DNA of 50,024 nucleotides from Acanthaster planci (taxonomy: Eukaryota > Echinodermata > Asteroidea > Valvatida > Acanthasteridae), in assembly GCF_001949145.1 (NCBI RefSeq), contig NW_019091594.1, forward strand, positions 312,899 to 362,922, read 5' to 3'. This document shows positions 12,183 through 23,267 of this stretch, piece after piece. Under the pieces are notes generated by a model. That model was given only the letters and a program-made list of their open reading frames with translations. It had not been told where the DNA came from and did no database searches. The position numbers and the translations under genes were made by a program. Each line of letters opens with the position of its first letter. Position 1 is the first letter of the stretch.

Positions 12183-13157
12183 CTGAAAACAATGTGAAAT
12201 ATGTTACAGTAGACATCACTTCCAAACTCTTTAATACAACATGGAAGTAATGTGTCATTAAGTAAAGGTAATTGTCTTTTATAAAAAAATCCTGGCTTCT
12301 CCTAGAAAGCACACATTTGTACATGTCAAGCTTACACAGTGAGGTAATGGAAACAAGCAATATAATGAAAGTTGGGACAAATTCCTCTAGTTTATATTTC
12401 AAACTTTGCTGTAACTCCAGTATCTGTGAACAAATTTGTAATGCATGAAAACTCTCACGAAGAAAAGGTTTGGCCCACTGGGAACAAACAATCACATAAA
12501 AATGCACATAGAATTAAAAATAAATACACCACGCAACAAAACTTAACACAATGACTAATTTGAGAACACGAACTAAGTACTGAACTACTTTGTACATAGC
12601 AATAGTAAACAATTTTTAAAGCAAAACAAAGAACGTGAGATCATTAATGTGTTTATTTCTAGAACTCTGCCTCATGCAAAGCTTTGCACAATCAAAGGGG
12701 AGTTGGTGAGGAAAATCAAGACAAGTATTTTCATAACATGCACCAAAGCACTAAACACTTGTCTCATCAGAGGCGAGCTCTCTGCTCCTACCAGTATGGG
12801 TCTAACTCAAATTCTTAACAAAACAGTTGTGTAAAAAAGCTATTTCAACCCATTTTCAAAACATCTAAACTAACACAGGTTTGCCAAAAGTACACCACAG
12901 AGTCAGGAGAGATATCCCAGTGGAAAGAGAGTGGGTCGGATTTGTAAATCACTATTTACCAGGATAGTCCACTGTTGAAACTGTTAAATGAGCCAACCTA
13001 ATCCTATAAGGTATTTAATACAAAATTTGCATTTTTGAGTATTTCTGGCTGTCATTTAAGATCAAACACAAATCAGTACCAAAAGAAATTCATGTCAAAA
13101 GCAGCAATCTTGTCAAAAACATAACATGAAATCCTGGTTGTCAAAAAAAAAACTCAC
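12183..13157. other. Intron between exons F and G
   Basis: An intron of 975 bp with AT-rich composition. No mobile element is recognised. It is one of the three shorter introns of the gene. Confidence 0.7.
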
Positions 13158-13256
13158 CACACACTGCTTAAGATGCTTCTTTTCTCTGCGGGCATCAGCT
13201 CTTTCTTGGATCATATCCTCTTTTAAAATCATGATCCCTGTCTCCAGGTCCACAAT
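13158..13256 (-). CDS. Coiled-coil (CCDC175-like) gene, internal exon F
   Basis: This 99-bp exon has 33 codons and is phase 0 at both ends. The acceptor is TAATATAG and the donor GTGAGT, followed by a run of T. It reads IVDLETGIMILKEDM and then QERADARREKKHLKQCV. It is a strongly charged helix with Leu/Ile/Met at spaced positions. Only 611 bp of intron separates it from exon E, so exons E, F and G form a compact cluster in an otherwise stretched gene. Confidence 0.8.
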
Positions 13257-13867
13257 CTATATTAGTATGAAACATCAACAATCACACTTGCCTAAGTTAC
13301 AAATTGGCTTGTCATACATATGGTGATTAAAGCACAAATATGAAAAAAAAAACAACCATTGATTTTCTACTGCCACAATTATACATGTACTTGTGTAGTC
13401 AAAAATTAACTACTAAAATGCTTCCTGTTCCCACAGTGCAAACGACCAAAAGTCTTAAGCATACAGCAGCTTTATTTACATACTGTTCCAAAATAACTGC
13501 ATCTGATAGTATTTCAGTTTTATTACCTCTTCAAGACAATTAGTCTTGAAGGGCAAATTGATTTACTTGGAAAAGTCCATTCAAATTGATCCACGCAGTC
13601 AAACTTGCTAAGAAATCCAATTTGTCTCGCAACAAGAGGTTTTAATAATCTATTTGGAGATATCATTAAAACAGCTTGGAAACAGGAAAAGCACACAGTA
13701 TATGCAGCGAGTATGATACAACCTTGACAAATACCAACGTGAAAAGGAAAAAACAGCAAAAATTTTATAACAGCCTTGGAATAAAAAGATGAATTATTTA
13801 CATTATGAAAGAGAACTGCCATCTAAGAAAAAGTAGCTCTTCCTAGAGTGTGAAATACATTACTCAC
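13257..13867. other. Intron between exons E and F
   Basis: A 611-bp intron, AT-rich, with no repeat seen. An open frame on the minus strand at 13523-13822 has no motif. Confidence 0.7.
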
Positions 13868-13922
13868 TTTTTGATTGGCATCTCTCAGTTCATCCCTGGT
13901 TTCATTAAGTGCAATCTGTTTA
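13868..13922 (-). CDS. Coiled-coil (CCDC175-like) gene, internal exon E
   Basis: This very short exon has 55 bp: one base joining AG from exon D to make Ser, then 18 codons KQIALNETRDELRDANQK. The acceptor is CTCTATAG and the donor GTGAGT. An alternative acceptor six or seven bases inside (AAACAG) would break the phase with exon D, so the upstream AG was chosen. It is too short to be found by ORF length alone. The residues continue the acidic and basic heptads of the coiled coil. Confidence 0.75.
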
Positions 13923-14710
13923 CTATAGAGTGAGAAGAAAATATAATTAGCAATTTCAAATGCCCAAAATGAATATGGATGTTCTAATTTAGGTTTAAAT
14001 GTAATTAGTGTCACATTAGTGCACATAGAACTTCTGCTGTGGGAACTGCTGAAGGAAAGGAGCCACATCTCAGATATACAAGACTATAAAAAGACCATCA
14101 CCTTATACACTGTACAAAAAACAATGGCAACCAAGGTGACATTAATATTTACAGCCACAGTATTGTAGGAAAAGCCACTGCATGAGTTGAGGGGTTGCAA
14201 AGTCTTTTGCAGAATGCATTGGTTGGATTCCCCATACACAAGACCACACTCCAATGTACATATACATGTACATGCACACACTTTAATAACTCAAAGCTAA
14301 GAATCATGTAATGATGAACACGTATAACTTGAATTGATCATAGCATGGACAGATTGTCAGACAACTTCAATTTAATTTCTGATTTGGTCTTTACTCTAAC
14401 TTCTCAACCTCAAAGGCATATTAACTGAACCAAAAAAAAAGAAATTTTGAAGTCTTTTAGAACAATATTTAAGAACTTAAGCCCTCTGATAATATAAACC
14501 ATAGCAATTTTCTTTAAAAGTGTTATGATATTGGTCGACTTGCCCAAGATTCAGGTCGGCAAGTTGTAATTACTACGAATGTACCTATATGTTGTAATAG
14601 TGGGGGCTTTTGAGATGCTTGGTGGCAGGAAACAACAGTCTTACCTCATGCTTGCACTGTGTTTACCTACTGTGCACAAGTTAAAAATGGCATAAATAGG
14701 AAATAAACTT
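13923..14710. other. Intron, start of the exon D-E intron
   Basis: No gene is supported. A TACATGTACATG run lies near 14266. Confidence 0.5.
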
Positions 14711-14924
14711 AGTATCTACCAAAGATCCTATAGCGCCAAAGGCGCAAGATAGATAACTCTGCCCAAAAGGTGTAACTACCATGGCGCCACTTAAGCAAGC
14801 GATAACCCATATCGCTTGCTCAAATGGCGCCTATGTGATTACGACGTTTTACGTGTATTCGCGGTGAGGTTCTCCATCTTGTGCTGTGCCGCTACGTGGC
14901 GCTTTACGATCTTTGGTATCTACT
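14711..14924. mobile_element. Compact MITE-like element with 27-bp terminal inverted repeats
   Basis: The left end reads AGTATCTACCAAAGATC then CTATAGCGCCA. The inverse of the right end reads AGTAGATACCAAAGATC then GTAAAGCGCCA, giving about four mismatches in 27. In the centre AGCAAGCGAT and ATCGCTTGCT form a perfect 10-bp stem around a 7-base loop (14795-14821), itself flanked by two GGCGCC sites. No coding. The target duplication is not clear, so the superfamily is not assigned. Confidence 0.7.
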
Positions 14925-17820
14925 GTCACAAAGCATCTCTGAAGTCCAAAATTGTTCGATAAAGTGTACATGTATATCATGTGCAGTATTTAACAAAGTG
15001 TTCTCTACCAATGCCATTTTGCACATAATTAAAACAATTTATGAATTTGAAGAATTTGAAGATGCCAAAATGGACATATCTGTGCTTTATTCTTTGCACT
15101 GAATGGGTTGTACGTTGCCAGACAAGAGTCCACATGATTTTTTCATCCAGGGCAACATATACCAATACACTTTCAACAAATGCTACGTCTTTATCTTGGA
15201 TAGATAGTTCATACATTGACCCACCATTTGAGGCTATTTGAGGTATCAAAATGAAATTCCAACCAAATGGATAAGTTGCAGAGTCAGGGTCTGCAACATG
15301 TCCACTGCCAAATAGCCTCAGGTTATTTTGCGAGCACCTTCTTTGGCCCAAGGCACTCCTCTTTAAGATAAAACAGCTGGTATTCTCACTAATTTTGAGG
15401 ATTGATATATCTTGTCATACATGTACTTAGAATTAATTGATTATTATATGAGAATTATTGAGAAGCAGCTAGGTGAGGCTGGTATGCAGTCACATTATGC
15501 TTTTGACGACAGCAGCCTATGATATTGTTGGGGTACTTGGTCCTGGTGATTTTGTATAATGGAATATTTGTTTCTTGTAATATGGAAAATGATAATTGAC
15601 TATCAATCTATACTTGGCAAAAGTTGTGTACCCAACCGAATTCAGTGCACTACGAATTAATCTGATTACCTACATGTACTTCCCCACATGTAATTGGAAT
15701 TTCTTTCTTGCATAGCCTGTGCAGACTGGTGTACTGTCGGTGCCTAGCCAAGCATGTGTAGGTTAGGGCGTGGCACAGCACCGAATTCAAGACAGTAATT
15801 CCTGCACATGCTGTCATGAGAGGAGTTAAGTAGAGAGCTGTTCTGTCTTCATTTCTCGCATTTCTTTAGTATGGTGGTCAGACTCTGTCAAGTCTGGGGT
15901 TCTCTCAGGTTTCCAAAGCACGCACTTTCTCACAAACCTCGAGTGTTCCTACTCGTTCCACATAGTCCCAACATTATTAGTTGTATTTTCTGTGTAGAGT
16001 CGCCCCAGTGGTTGTTCATCGTCATAATCATAAATTAATCGTATCCTCGTTAATATTGGTCTGCAACAACGGGTTTTAGTCCATTATTTCGTACCAGATA
16101 TCAATGTATTCTTGTACGCTTATGCGATGTACTTTGCTGTGGTGTAAGTGACAATCTGCCCTCTCTCTAGCAGGAGTTTGTTCTATTAGAACGTAAGTTC
16201 ATTTTTGTCATACCCTTTTTGCAACGTCTATCCTTAGCTTAGCGTTATGCACAGTTCTTGCCTATTAATTGACACATTTGTCTTGTAGTACATGTGGGCC
16301 ACATGTGGGCTCCAAGTCAGGTAAAAAAATTCGTCATTTTGACTGATTTTGTTTGTCGCGTTGTGAAAGTTTTGTAGAAAGTTTGGCCATGTGACTTGTA
16401 CACATGCATGAAGCATTACAACTGTTTCATGTTGGACTCAACGACTATTACATGTCTTAGAATTGTTTCATTGTGTGGTCTTTACACAGCTGAACTCTAT
16501 AGAGAGAGTAGGTTGCACAGTGCCTTTTTGCCTTTTTACCTTTTGGTCTATCCTTTAAATATTCTTTTATCCCTTTGCCAACAGGCTCTGCCATATCTTA
16601 TGACTTAAACCTTTTATTCTTGTAATTACCACAGCATAAAATTAAGCTTCTTTTTCCGTTACTGGTCAATCAATCCATATCATTGTCAACTCCATTCATT
16701 AGTGTCCACAAATGAGTAATTTTTCTCAATTTTCATATCTGGGCTAGTCCTAAATTTCTCAACTTGAATTCAAATAGAAATAAATCTGTCTTAATATACA
16801 GTGAGAATAATTCCTTGTGCCAATTCTTGATCTTTATTTGTAGTATCTAATCACCAGAGAGGTCAATTTCCAACTTAAAACTTAGGCGTACCCTACCACC
16901 GTAGGGTCTTTCCACCCCACGTACATGTATGAACATGACATTAGTAAATAGCCACATTGCTTCTTCTTTCATTTCAGAAGGCAATTTGGTCATGCGGGAA
17001 TAGACCCTGATGAAGAAATTTTGGATATATTTCAAGTGTAATTTTGATTGACAAAGCAAGAATGGGTCAACTGAATTGAATAATAATATCATATTCTGGT
17101 TCAGTAGTTTTTGTGCTACCTTCATTCTACACAAAATGGTCAAATCACATTCTAATTGGGGACTAGATGCGCCGAAGTTTGTTTAACAGTTTCAAGATAA
17201 TTCAATCAGAAAGACAAATTATTCAGACAAGCTGTTTGTATTAGTCATTTAGATCAGGAAGGCTGTATATATTCTCCTTTCACTGATCTGGCCTGTGCAG
17301 TATCTACTGTAAATATTCCTTATGCATGTTGAGAAATTTTGGGCAATGTGTGCATATATTTCATTATTAAGTGTTGATATTTTCGGCGTGCTAAAGGAAT
17401 TTCCGTAACATAAAATTTCTGTAGAACAGAACATACACTGTATTCTTAGTTTTCACTGGTATAGATATGTACTGTAAAGTACATGTAACCATCTTCCGAT
17501 TATGCAGATTATAGAAACTTCACAGGAGCAGTATTTCCTTTTTAATGGCTGTAAATCATGCCATTTGCAGAGTTGCTAAGGTCCATGGTTATCATACATG
17601 TACATATTGGGATTTTCTGATTTTTCTCTCTATACAGATCCTTCATACTCTGTAGCCTTATTTCCCTTGTTGTCACTTGTTTTCCCTGTAGTTTTCACTG
17701 TAATGCCACCCGAGTTTTTGCTAATCATACAATTCCCCAAAATTCTTGTCTTAGTAATGTACATGTACACTTATAAACTTGACTGAACTTGAACATTCAT
17801 CAGCTGAATCTAAAGCATTT
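14925..17820. other. Intron, no gene supported
   Basis: Several short open frames (for example 14977-15351 minus and 16847-17143 minus) lack motifs and splice logic. TACATGTA octamers recur (15420, 15675, 16924, 17599). Nothing else is supported. Confidence 0.4.
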
Positions 17821-18320
17821 AAACCCTGAAACGCCTGGGTTATTTTGAACCCTCTCACAGCCAGATCAGGGTGGGTTCTGTCCTCCTCCTTCCCCCCACT
17901 CGGCTGTGCCACACTCAACTATTTTTAAACTTGGTATGCCTGTAAAGACACTCCTTATCATTACAAGTGTGAAGTTTGAACTCAATCAGATGTATGGTTT
18001 AGATGTTACAGTCATTTGAAGTCCAAAGCTACATGCATGCTAGTATGCAAGCACTGAGCACCGCTGTGTAAAAAAGTATACATTTTTGGATGACCTGTCT
18101 TGGGAAAAATGCATGCTGTGCAAGAACAGCAGGTTTGTTTTTCAAAAAATTGGTATCAAAATGACTGCAAAGAGTTACTTTATAAACTCCTGAAGGCTCA
18201 ACTCCTGAGCAAAATGCACTGCGGCCATATCAGAAAAAATGCCGGGGGGGACATATCCCCCATCAGCTCTTTTACGGTTTACTTAGTCTGGAACCAAATG
18301 GCAGATTCATATTGCTTATA
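17820..18320. repeat. Possible dispersed element beginning TTAAACCCTGAAACGCCTGG
   Basis: The segment opens TTTAAACCCTGAAACGCCTGG and contains a G/C-run near 18240 (CCGGGGGGGACATATCCCCC). The opening has the look of a DNA transposon end, but I see no matching second terminus, so this is only a suspicion. Confidence 0.25.
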
Positions 18321-19853
18321 AGGCTTTGTTCTGCACATTGCAGCTCCACATCAACTCTGACATTGCTTTAAAACTTGCAGTGTGCTTTTCTTGCAGTTCT
18401 GCATCATCAGCTACAGGCAGGAACGATTTGTGACACAGCTCTCTTGCTATGCCATAGCTCTATTGCTAGAAATGTTATATTATAAACAAAGTTTCACAGA
18501 TTAATGCAGCATTTCCTTTCCATTACGGCCATTTATGACATTATCTAACTATGTGGTTATTCAAGTTGTGCTGAAATTGGTGTTTTGTTATAGCAGCTGC
18601 AGGTCTGCTGAACCAAACACTTGTCTCCTATCAAGTAAAACCAAATAAGAAAAATTGAAAGACAGTGAAATAAAATGTGTGATTTCTTGCCAGATGACCC
18701 ATTCACTGTTGGTGGAGAAGTTTGACCAGTACACATACCGTACATGTACACTGTATGTCTGAACCATCCACCAGTTCCAGAACTCGGCCTACTACATGTG
18801 TTGCTCCAAGTGCATTAACTTGTGTGCATTAACTTCTGGATGTAAATACAGTTAATTTACTTCAAGGAGGTTTCAGCAATGAAAAGGAAGCAGTGGCAGC
18901 AACAAAGACTCCAGTGATGAATCCATGGACAACAGTCAAATTTTAGCTATTTGTTTTTGCAATCAGTCAGTCAATCAGCCTGTCTGTACAGAATCTAACT
19001 TTTTAATGTCCTCTTCTTTCCTTGGAGTTAATAGCCCAGGTTGTTGTAAATGTGCCATGCTGAAGGCAGGTGTAGAGGGGACTCTTTTCACTCAGTTGTT
19101 TTTGCTTTATCTGCTTGTGTATAGGAGTTGTCCCCCTGCTTTTAACATTGAATTTCTTGTTAGCTTGCCCTGAATTTGCTAGGAGTGGTTCCCCCCCCTT
19201 TCCAAAATAATCCCCAGAGTAAATATCCTGCCATGCCCTATTGCACAAGGCCTGATGCATGTGAGTTCCTTGGATATAGTCAGATGCGGACCGGCAGCAA
19301 GAGAGACCACAGCATCCACCTTAACCTCTCTCTCAGTCTTTGTACTAAGCAACTTCTGCCTTCAGCTTTGGTCTGCTGTGAACTTAGTGAATTGAATTTG
19401 TAGATTATAAATTCTTAGGACTTTCTTACATTGTATCTTGATTGTACTATTTTTGATATTTTCGAACCAATGGAGTATTGAGATGAAAACTTCGATGGAA
19501 CTCTTGGTTTTGTGAAGTTTTGAGTGCATAGGACTTTTGGCACTCAGGAATACACTCTTTTGTTTTGTTTTTAGCCATAACAATTGATTGCTTGTTACAA
19601 GACTAGACTGCTTTTTGTACTTTTGCTTGACTACTGAATCATATTGATTGTGTTTTAATACTTTCTGGCCAGAAATTGCGTTTTCCTTGAGGCTGTAAAA
19701 CGATAAGCCCCCTAGAATGCATGTAGTTCACCAGAGAAATTGTGGTTTATACTTGAGTCTTAGTGTGTTTTTTTTAAAGCTAGTTGACTGCAGTTTTGCC
19801 ACATTTTTCAGAGGTCCTTTTGTGCTAAACTTCTTATGCAGGCATAAACCTGT
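18321..19853. other. Intron, no gene supported
   Basis: No coding or repeat structure was found. Open frames at 18925-19173 (+) and 19003-19260 (-) overlap each other and have no motif. Confidence 0.4.
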
Positions 19854-19910
19854 GAGAAATGTATATAAAGTGGAGTCAAGCTAAATTCAAGCTTATGGTG
19901 TTTATGAGAG
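19854..19910 (+). repeat. 57-bp direct repeat, source copy
   Basis: GAGAAATGTATATAAAGTGG through TTTATGAGAG is repeated exactly at 20119-20175. See the second copy for the flanking duplication. Confidence 0.9.
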
Positions 19911-20118
19911 TTCAGCCCATGTACAGTGTAGTGTAGTACCCCAGTATTCTTTGTTTCAGCCATGTGGCACAGTTTGTCCATGCTTGGAGGGCATGAGGAT
20001 GATGTAATTTTTAGAGATGGTGCATGACTCATGACTAGAATAGACTGGTTTATAAGTTCTCAGGAGAGCTGCACTCTGCCCTGTATTAAGTTACTTGTTA
20101 AGTCTATGGTGCCCTGCA

Positions 20119-20175
20119 GAGAAATGTATATAAAGTGGAGTCAAGCTAAATTCAAGCTTATGGTGTTTATGAGAG
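20119..20175 (+). repeat. 57-bp direct repeat, inserted copy
   Basis: This is an exact copy of 19854-19910. It is bracketed by GGTGCCCTG at 20108-20116 and again at 20175-20183, as if the copy had been inserted with a 9-bp flank duplication. Copy 1 has no such flanks. Confidence 0.85.
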
Positions 20176-20921
20176 GTGCCCTGACTCAGTTTGACTTGTG
20201 CAAGTTTAGTCCCTCTGTTTGCAGAAAGGATTGACCCCTTCTTGCTCTGACTTGACTGTTTGTCTCCTGAGAAAGTTCTTGGCCTGTGCTGAACATTGCC
20301 TAATTGACAAAGTCATTGACCTGTAGCCCATGTAAAATAGTGTGATAGCCAAGTCTTTTGTTTTTGTTTAAGAGCAGTGATGTTCAAGGTTTTGGGGCAT
20401 TGGATTTTACGTACAGAAAGTTTCTTCTTTTTAATTGTATTTCTTCATTTAAACTTTTGATCAATGATTGCAGATTACAGGTTCACCACTGTTCATGTTT
20501 TTATTTGATTTGATTTGTGACTTTGAAACCTGAATCGTTACTGACTTTTCCTTCCTTTTCTTGTATTTTTGCAGGTTTCTTGCTTGATTGCTTTAATTTT
20601 GCGACTATTTACTAGTGCTGTGTTGGTTAATAATTTAAGTCTGTGGTACTGGTTGAAGTTTGTCTTGGTTTAAGCATTATTATTGGTTTAAGTTAATTGG
20701 TTACGAGTTGAGTACATTTCCTGGTCCATACATTTAAGAAACTCAGCTAAAATCACTGGTTCTGATTGAGAGGTTTGTTTGGGATTTTTAATTTGTTCGC
20801 ATTGAAATAAATATTTTTTTGTTGTTCTTTGCTTGTTGAAATCAAATTTGATCTTCCTTTGTCATTTCCTTTTTCAGAATATCCTGCGACTCTTCCTTTT
20901 GATCCCTGTCTTTTTTTCCAG

Positions 20922-21113
20922 GTTACACAGGCACCTCCAACATCGGGGCGAGTGAAGCATTGTCCCTGGACTACCAAGGAGATGATAGGCATCACAGACG
21001 GCCTGCACAGATTCTTCCAGTTGAGGGAACTTCCTGTCAAACACAACATTGAAGCAACTTGTTCCCTGGCACTGCACACCCGACTTTGGAGGAACATCAA
21101 AGACTTCTTGTAA
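20922..21113 (+). CDS. Putative terminal exon with Myb/SANT-like domain
   Basis: A polypyrimidine tract and CCAG acceptor (20911-20921) lead into 63 codons ending in TAA, followed within a few bases by AATAAA at 21117-21122. The frame contains CPWTTKEMIGITDGLHRFF, then a Pro-Val-Lys and Cys segment, and LWRNIKDFL. The spacing of Trp, Glu, Phe, Lys, Cys, Arg and Ile fits the SANT-like C-terminal domain seen in many multicopy, transposon-linked proteins of fish and marine invertebrates (family recalled, not searched). No upstream exon was identified, so it may be a remnant or the end of a gene nested in the host intron. Confidence 0.45.
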   Translation, partial: VTQAPPTSGRVKHCPWTTKEMIGITDGLHRFFQLRELPVKHNIEATCSLALHTRLWRNIKDFL

Positions 21114-21116
21114 CAC

Positions 21117-21122
21117 AATAAA
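21117..21122 (+). promoter_or_regulatory. Poly(A) signal AATAAA
   Basis: AATAAA directly follows the stop codon of the 20922-21113 exon. The very short 3' distance is typical of a compact terminal exon. Confidence 0.5.
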
Positions 21123-21282
21123 GCTCAATCCAAGCAAAGAGTTGCATATCAGAGGCAGCTGAAGCTATTTTTTTTTAGAAACAAAAGCATAACAATGACC
21201 TACTCTGAAGGACACACCAATAACTCGGCATAATGTAGATAGCTGGAACAACAAACTGCTGATGTGCGCACATCAGTGGTCC

Positions 21283-21624
21283 GTGCTATGGGTGGCACTC
21301 ACATGTATGATAGAAGTGGTCTGTTGTCCTCTGTCTAATAGAATGGCAAGTATGTCCTGTATGTGCAGTCTGTACACGTAAAAGGGGACCACTTCTTTCG
21401 TGAGGCAAATTAGGACCGAGTTTTGGGGGATATTCCTCTGTTGTCCTCAGTGCTATGGGTGGCACTCACATGTATGACAGAAGTGTGTCGTCTTGTCCCC
21501 TTGTCTGACAACATGGCAACTATGTCCTGTATGTGCAGTCTGTACATGTATGGGTGTATGGGGGCCATTTCTTTTGTGAGGCAAACTTAATTAGGACCGA
21601 GTTTTGGGAATATTCCTCTGTTCC
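21283..21624 (+). repeat. Two-unit tandem duplication (about 170 bp each)
   Basis: Unit 1 is 21283-21449 and unit 2 is 21450-21624. Both run GTGCTATGGGTGGCACTCAC, then ATGTCCTGTATGTGCAGTCT and GGACCGAGTTTTGGG to TATTCCTCTGTT. The copies differ by substitutions and small indels. No function is apparent. Confidence 0.85.
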
Positions 21625-22085
21625 CACATCTTCAGCCCCTAAAAAAATAGACAAAATAACAAGCATTTGTCGCCACTATTAGGGAATAAATACTGGTATG
21701 AATGTGTTCATGTACACAGAGGATGTACAGAGGTATTATATTATGACAATATTATGAGGCAAACGTTTCTCATAAAATACTCAACTTTAAATGGGGGAAT
21801 CTTACTGAGACCTTTGACACCGAATGAAGATCATGTCAAAGTGTTTGATTTTAAAGTGTTACTTTTTAAATCATACATTAGACGAACCCAAATGTTTTCC
21901 TAGTTCAAAGATAAAACAATGACAGTCTCAAATCTCAGATGCCATAATAGAAGTACGTGTATGTGTGTAGAGGTAATTTGTACATTCCCCAAACAGGGAA
22001 AAAAGTTAACTAACCTTATGGTAGTTAATATCTAAGCCTCTTCAACCTTTACAATGAGAACGAACAAGCCTTGACTATCCTGTTC
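21625..22085. other. Intron, no gene supported
   Basis: A plus-strand open frame at 21667-21903 has no recognisable motif. Nothing else seen. Confidence 0.4.
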
Positions 22086-22239
22086 TTTAACCACTTCGTG
22101 CCGGGGCATTTTTCAACGTTGATGATGCTGGGCCAGCATGACGATCATTTTTTCCGTTTTCAAAATCCTTCAACAATTTATCATTCCATTTAACAGTCGT
22201 TTATAGCAGCACGGAATAATCTTTAGGCACTACTCTAAG
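22086..22239 (+). repeat. Dispersed repeat R1, copy 2
   Basis: This matches 1104-1236: TTTAACCACTTCGTGCCGGG through CACTACTCTAAG. It carries an extra about 20 bp in the middle (TTTTTTCCGTTTTCAAAATC region). A Harbinger-type MITE follows at its TAA. Confidence 0.75.
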
Positions 22240-22332
22240 GGCCGGCGACCATTTAGACCCGGTTTGAAAAGGGCCCCCCGGTAAGCTCGGCCGGTTGCAA
22301 AAACCCCTTTCATACCGGCCTGGCTACCGGCC
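22237..22332 (+). mobile_element. Harbinger-type MITE, left end, cut by the gap
   Basis: GGGCCGGCGACCATTTAGAC then CCGGTTTGAAAAGGG, CCCCCCGG and TACCGGCCTGGC match the left half of the complete copy at 42433-42853. The preceding TAA fits the TWA target of PIF/Harbinger elements. The assembly gap begins inside it, so the other end is unknown. Confidence 0.75.
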
Positions 22333-22905
22333 NNNNNNNNNNNNNNNNNNNNNNNNNNNNNNNNNNNNNNNNNNNNNNNNNNNNNNNNNNNNNNNNNNNN
22401 NNNNNNNNNNNNNNNNNNNNNNNNNNNNNNNNNNNNNNNNNNNNNNNNNNNNNNNNNNNNNNNNNNNNNNNNNNNNNNNNNNNNNNNNNNNNNNNNNNNN
22501 NNNNNNNNNNNNNNNNNNNNNNNNNNNNNNNNNNNNNNNNNNNNNNNNNNNNNNNNNNNNNNNNNNNNNNNNNNNNNNNNNNNNNNNNNNNNNNNNNNNN
22601 NNNNNNNNNNNNNNNNNNNNNNNNNNNNNNNNNNNNNNNNNNNNNNNNNNNNNNNNNNNNNNNNNNNNNNNNNNNNNNNNNNNNNNNNNNNNNNNNNNNN
22701 NNNNNNNNNNNNNNNNNNNNNNNNNNNNNNNNNNNNNNNNNNNNNNNNNNNNNNNNNNNNNNNNNNNNNNNNNNNNNNNNNNNNNNNNNNNNNNNNNNNN
22801 NNNNNNNNNNNNNNNNNNNNNNNNNNNNNNNNNNNNNNNNNNNNNNNNNNNNNNNNNNNNNNNNNNNNNNNNNNNNNNNNNNNNNNNNNNNNNNNNNNNN
22901 NNNNN
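22333..22905. other. Assembly gap (573 N)
   Basis: Undetermined bases. Any open frame across it is meaningless. The gap starts inside a GC-rich MITE copy, a likely reason for the assembly break. Confidence 0.99.
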
Positions 22906-23189
22906 AACATACCAGTACAAATTCTCATGTGACTTAGTAAAAACAAGAGGGTGACTTTAAAAACTATAACACAGGCAAGATGGCCAAGTGCTAGAATAAT
23001 AAAATCAGAGCATGACGAAGGGACATCGGTAACACTATTTCCATCATCTCTGACTGGAATGCAATGGAAATCAATTCTACTGAAAAGTGGACTGACTTTA
23101 TCCTATAGAGTTGAAAATTCACCAGATGTTTGAGACTTTATAACCACACCAATTTACATATTACTCCCAAAAAAAAATTGAAAAATTAC
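22906..23189. other. Intron between gap and exon D
   Basis: No feature is seen before the donor of exon D. Confidence 0.5.
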
Positions 23190-23267
23190 CTGGCTTTATC
23201 TGCCATACGCTGATTGAGCTGGGAAATCACCTCTTCGTGTTGTGTTCTCACCATGTCTCGTTCTGGA
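23190..23267 (-). CDS. Coiled-coil (CCDC175-like) gene, internal exon D
   Basis: This is a 78-bp exon: one base completing the codon from exon C, 25 codons (PERDMVRTQHEE to QRMADKA) and two bases carried forward. The acceptor is CATATGCAG and the donor GTAATT, weaker than the others but still GT. The other two frames contain stops, so only the frame predicted by exon C is open. The composition again suits a coiled coil. It lies about 280 bp beyond the assembly gap; its acceptor and donor are both in called sequence. Confidence 0.8.

Noticed and set aside
22230-22954. Three long open frames of 198-238 codons
   Set aside because: They run through the N gap and contain almost only undetermined residues.
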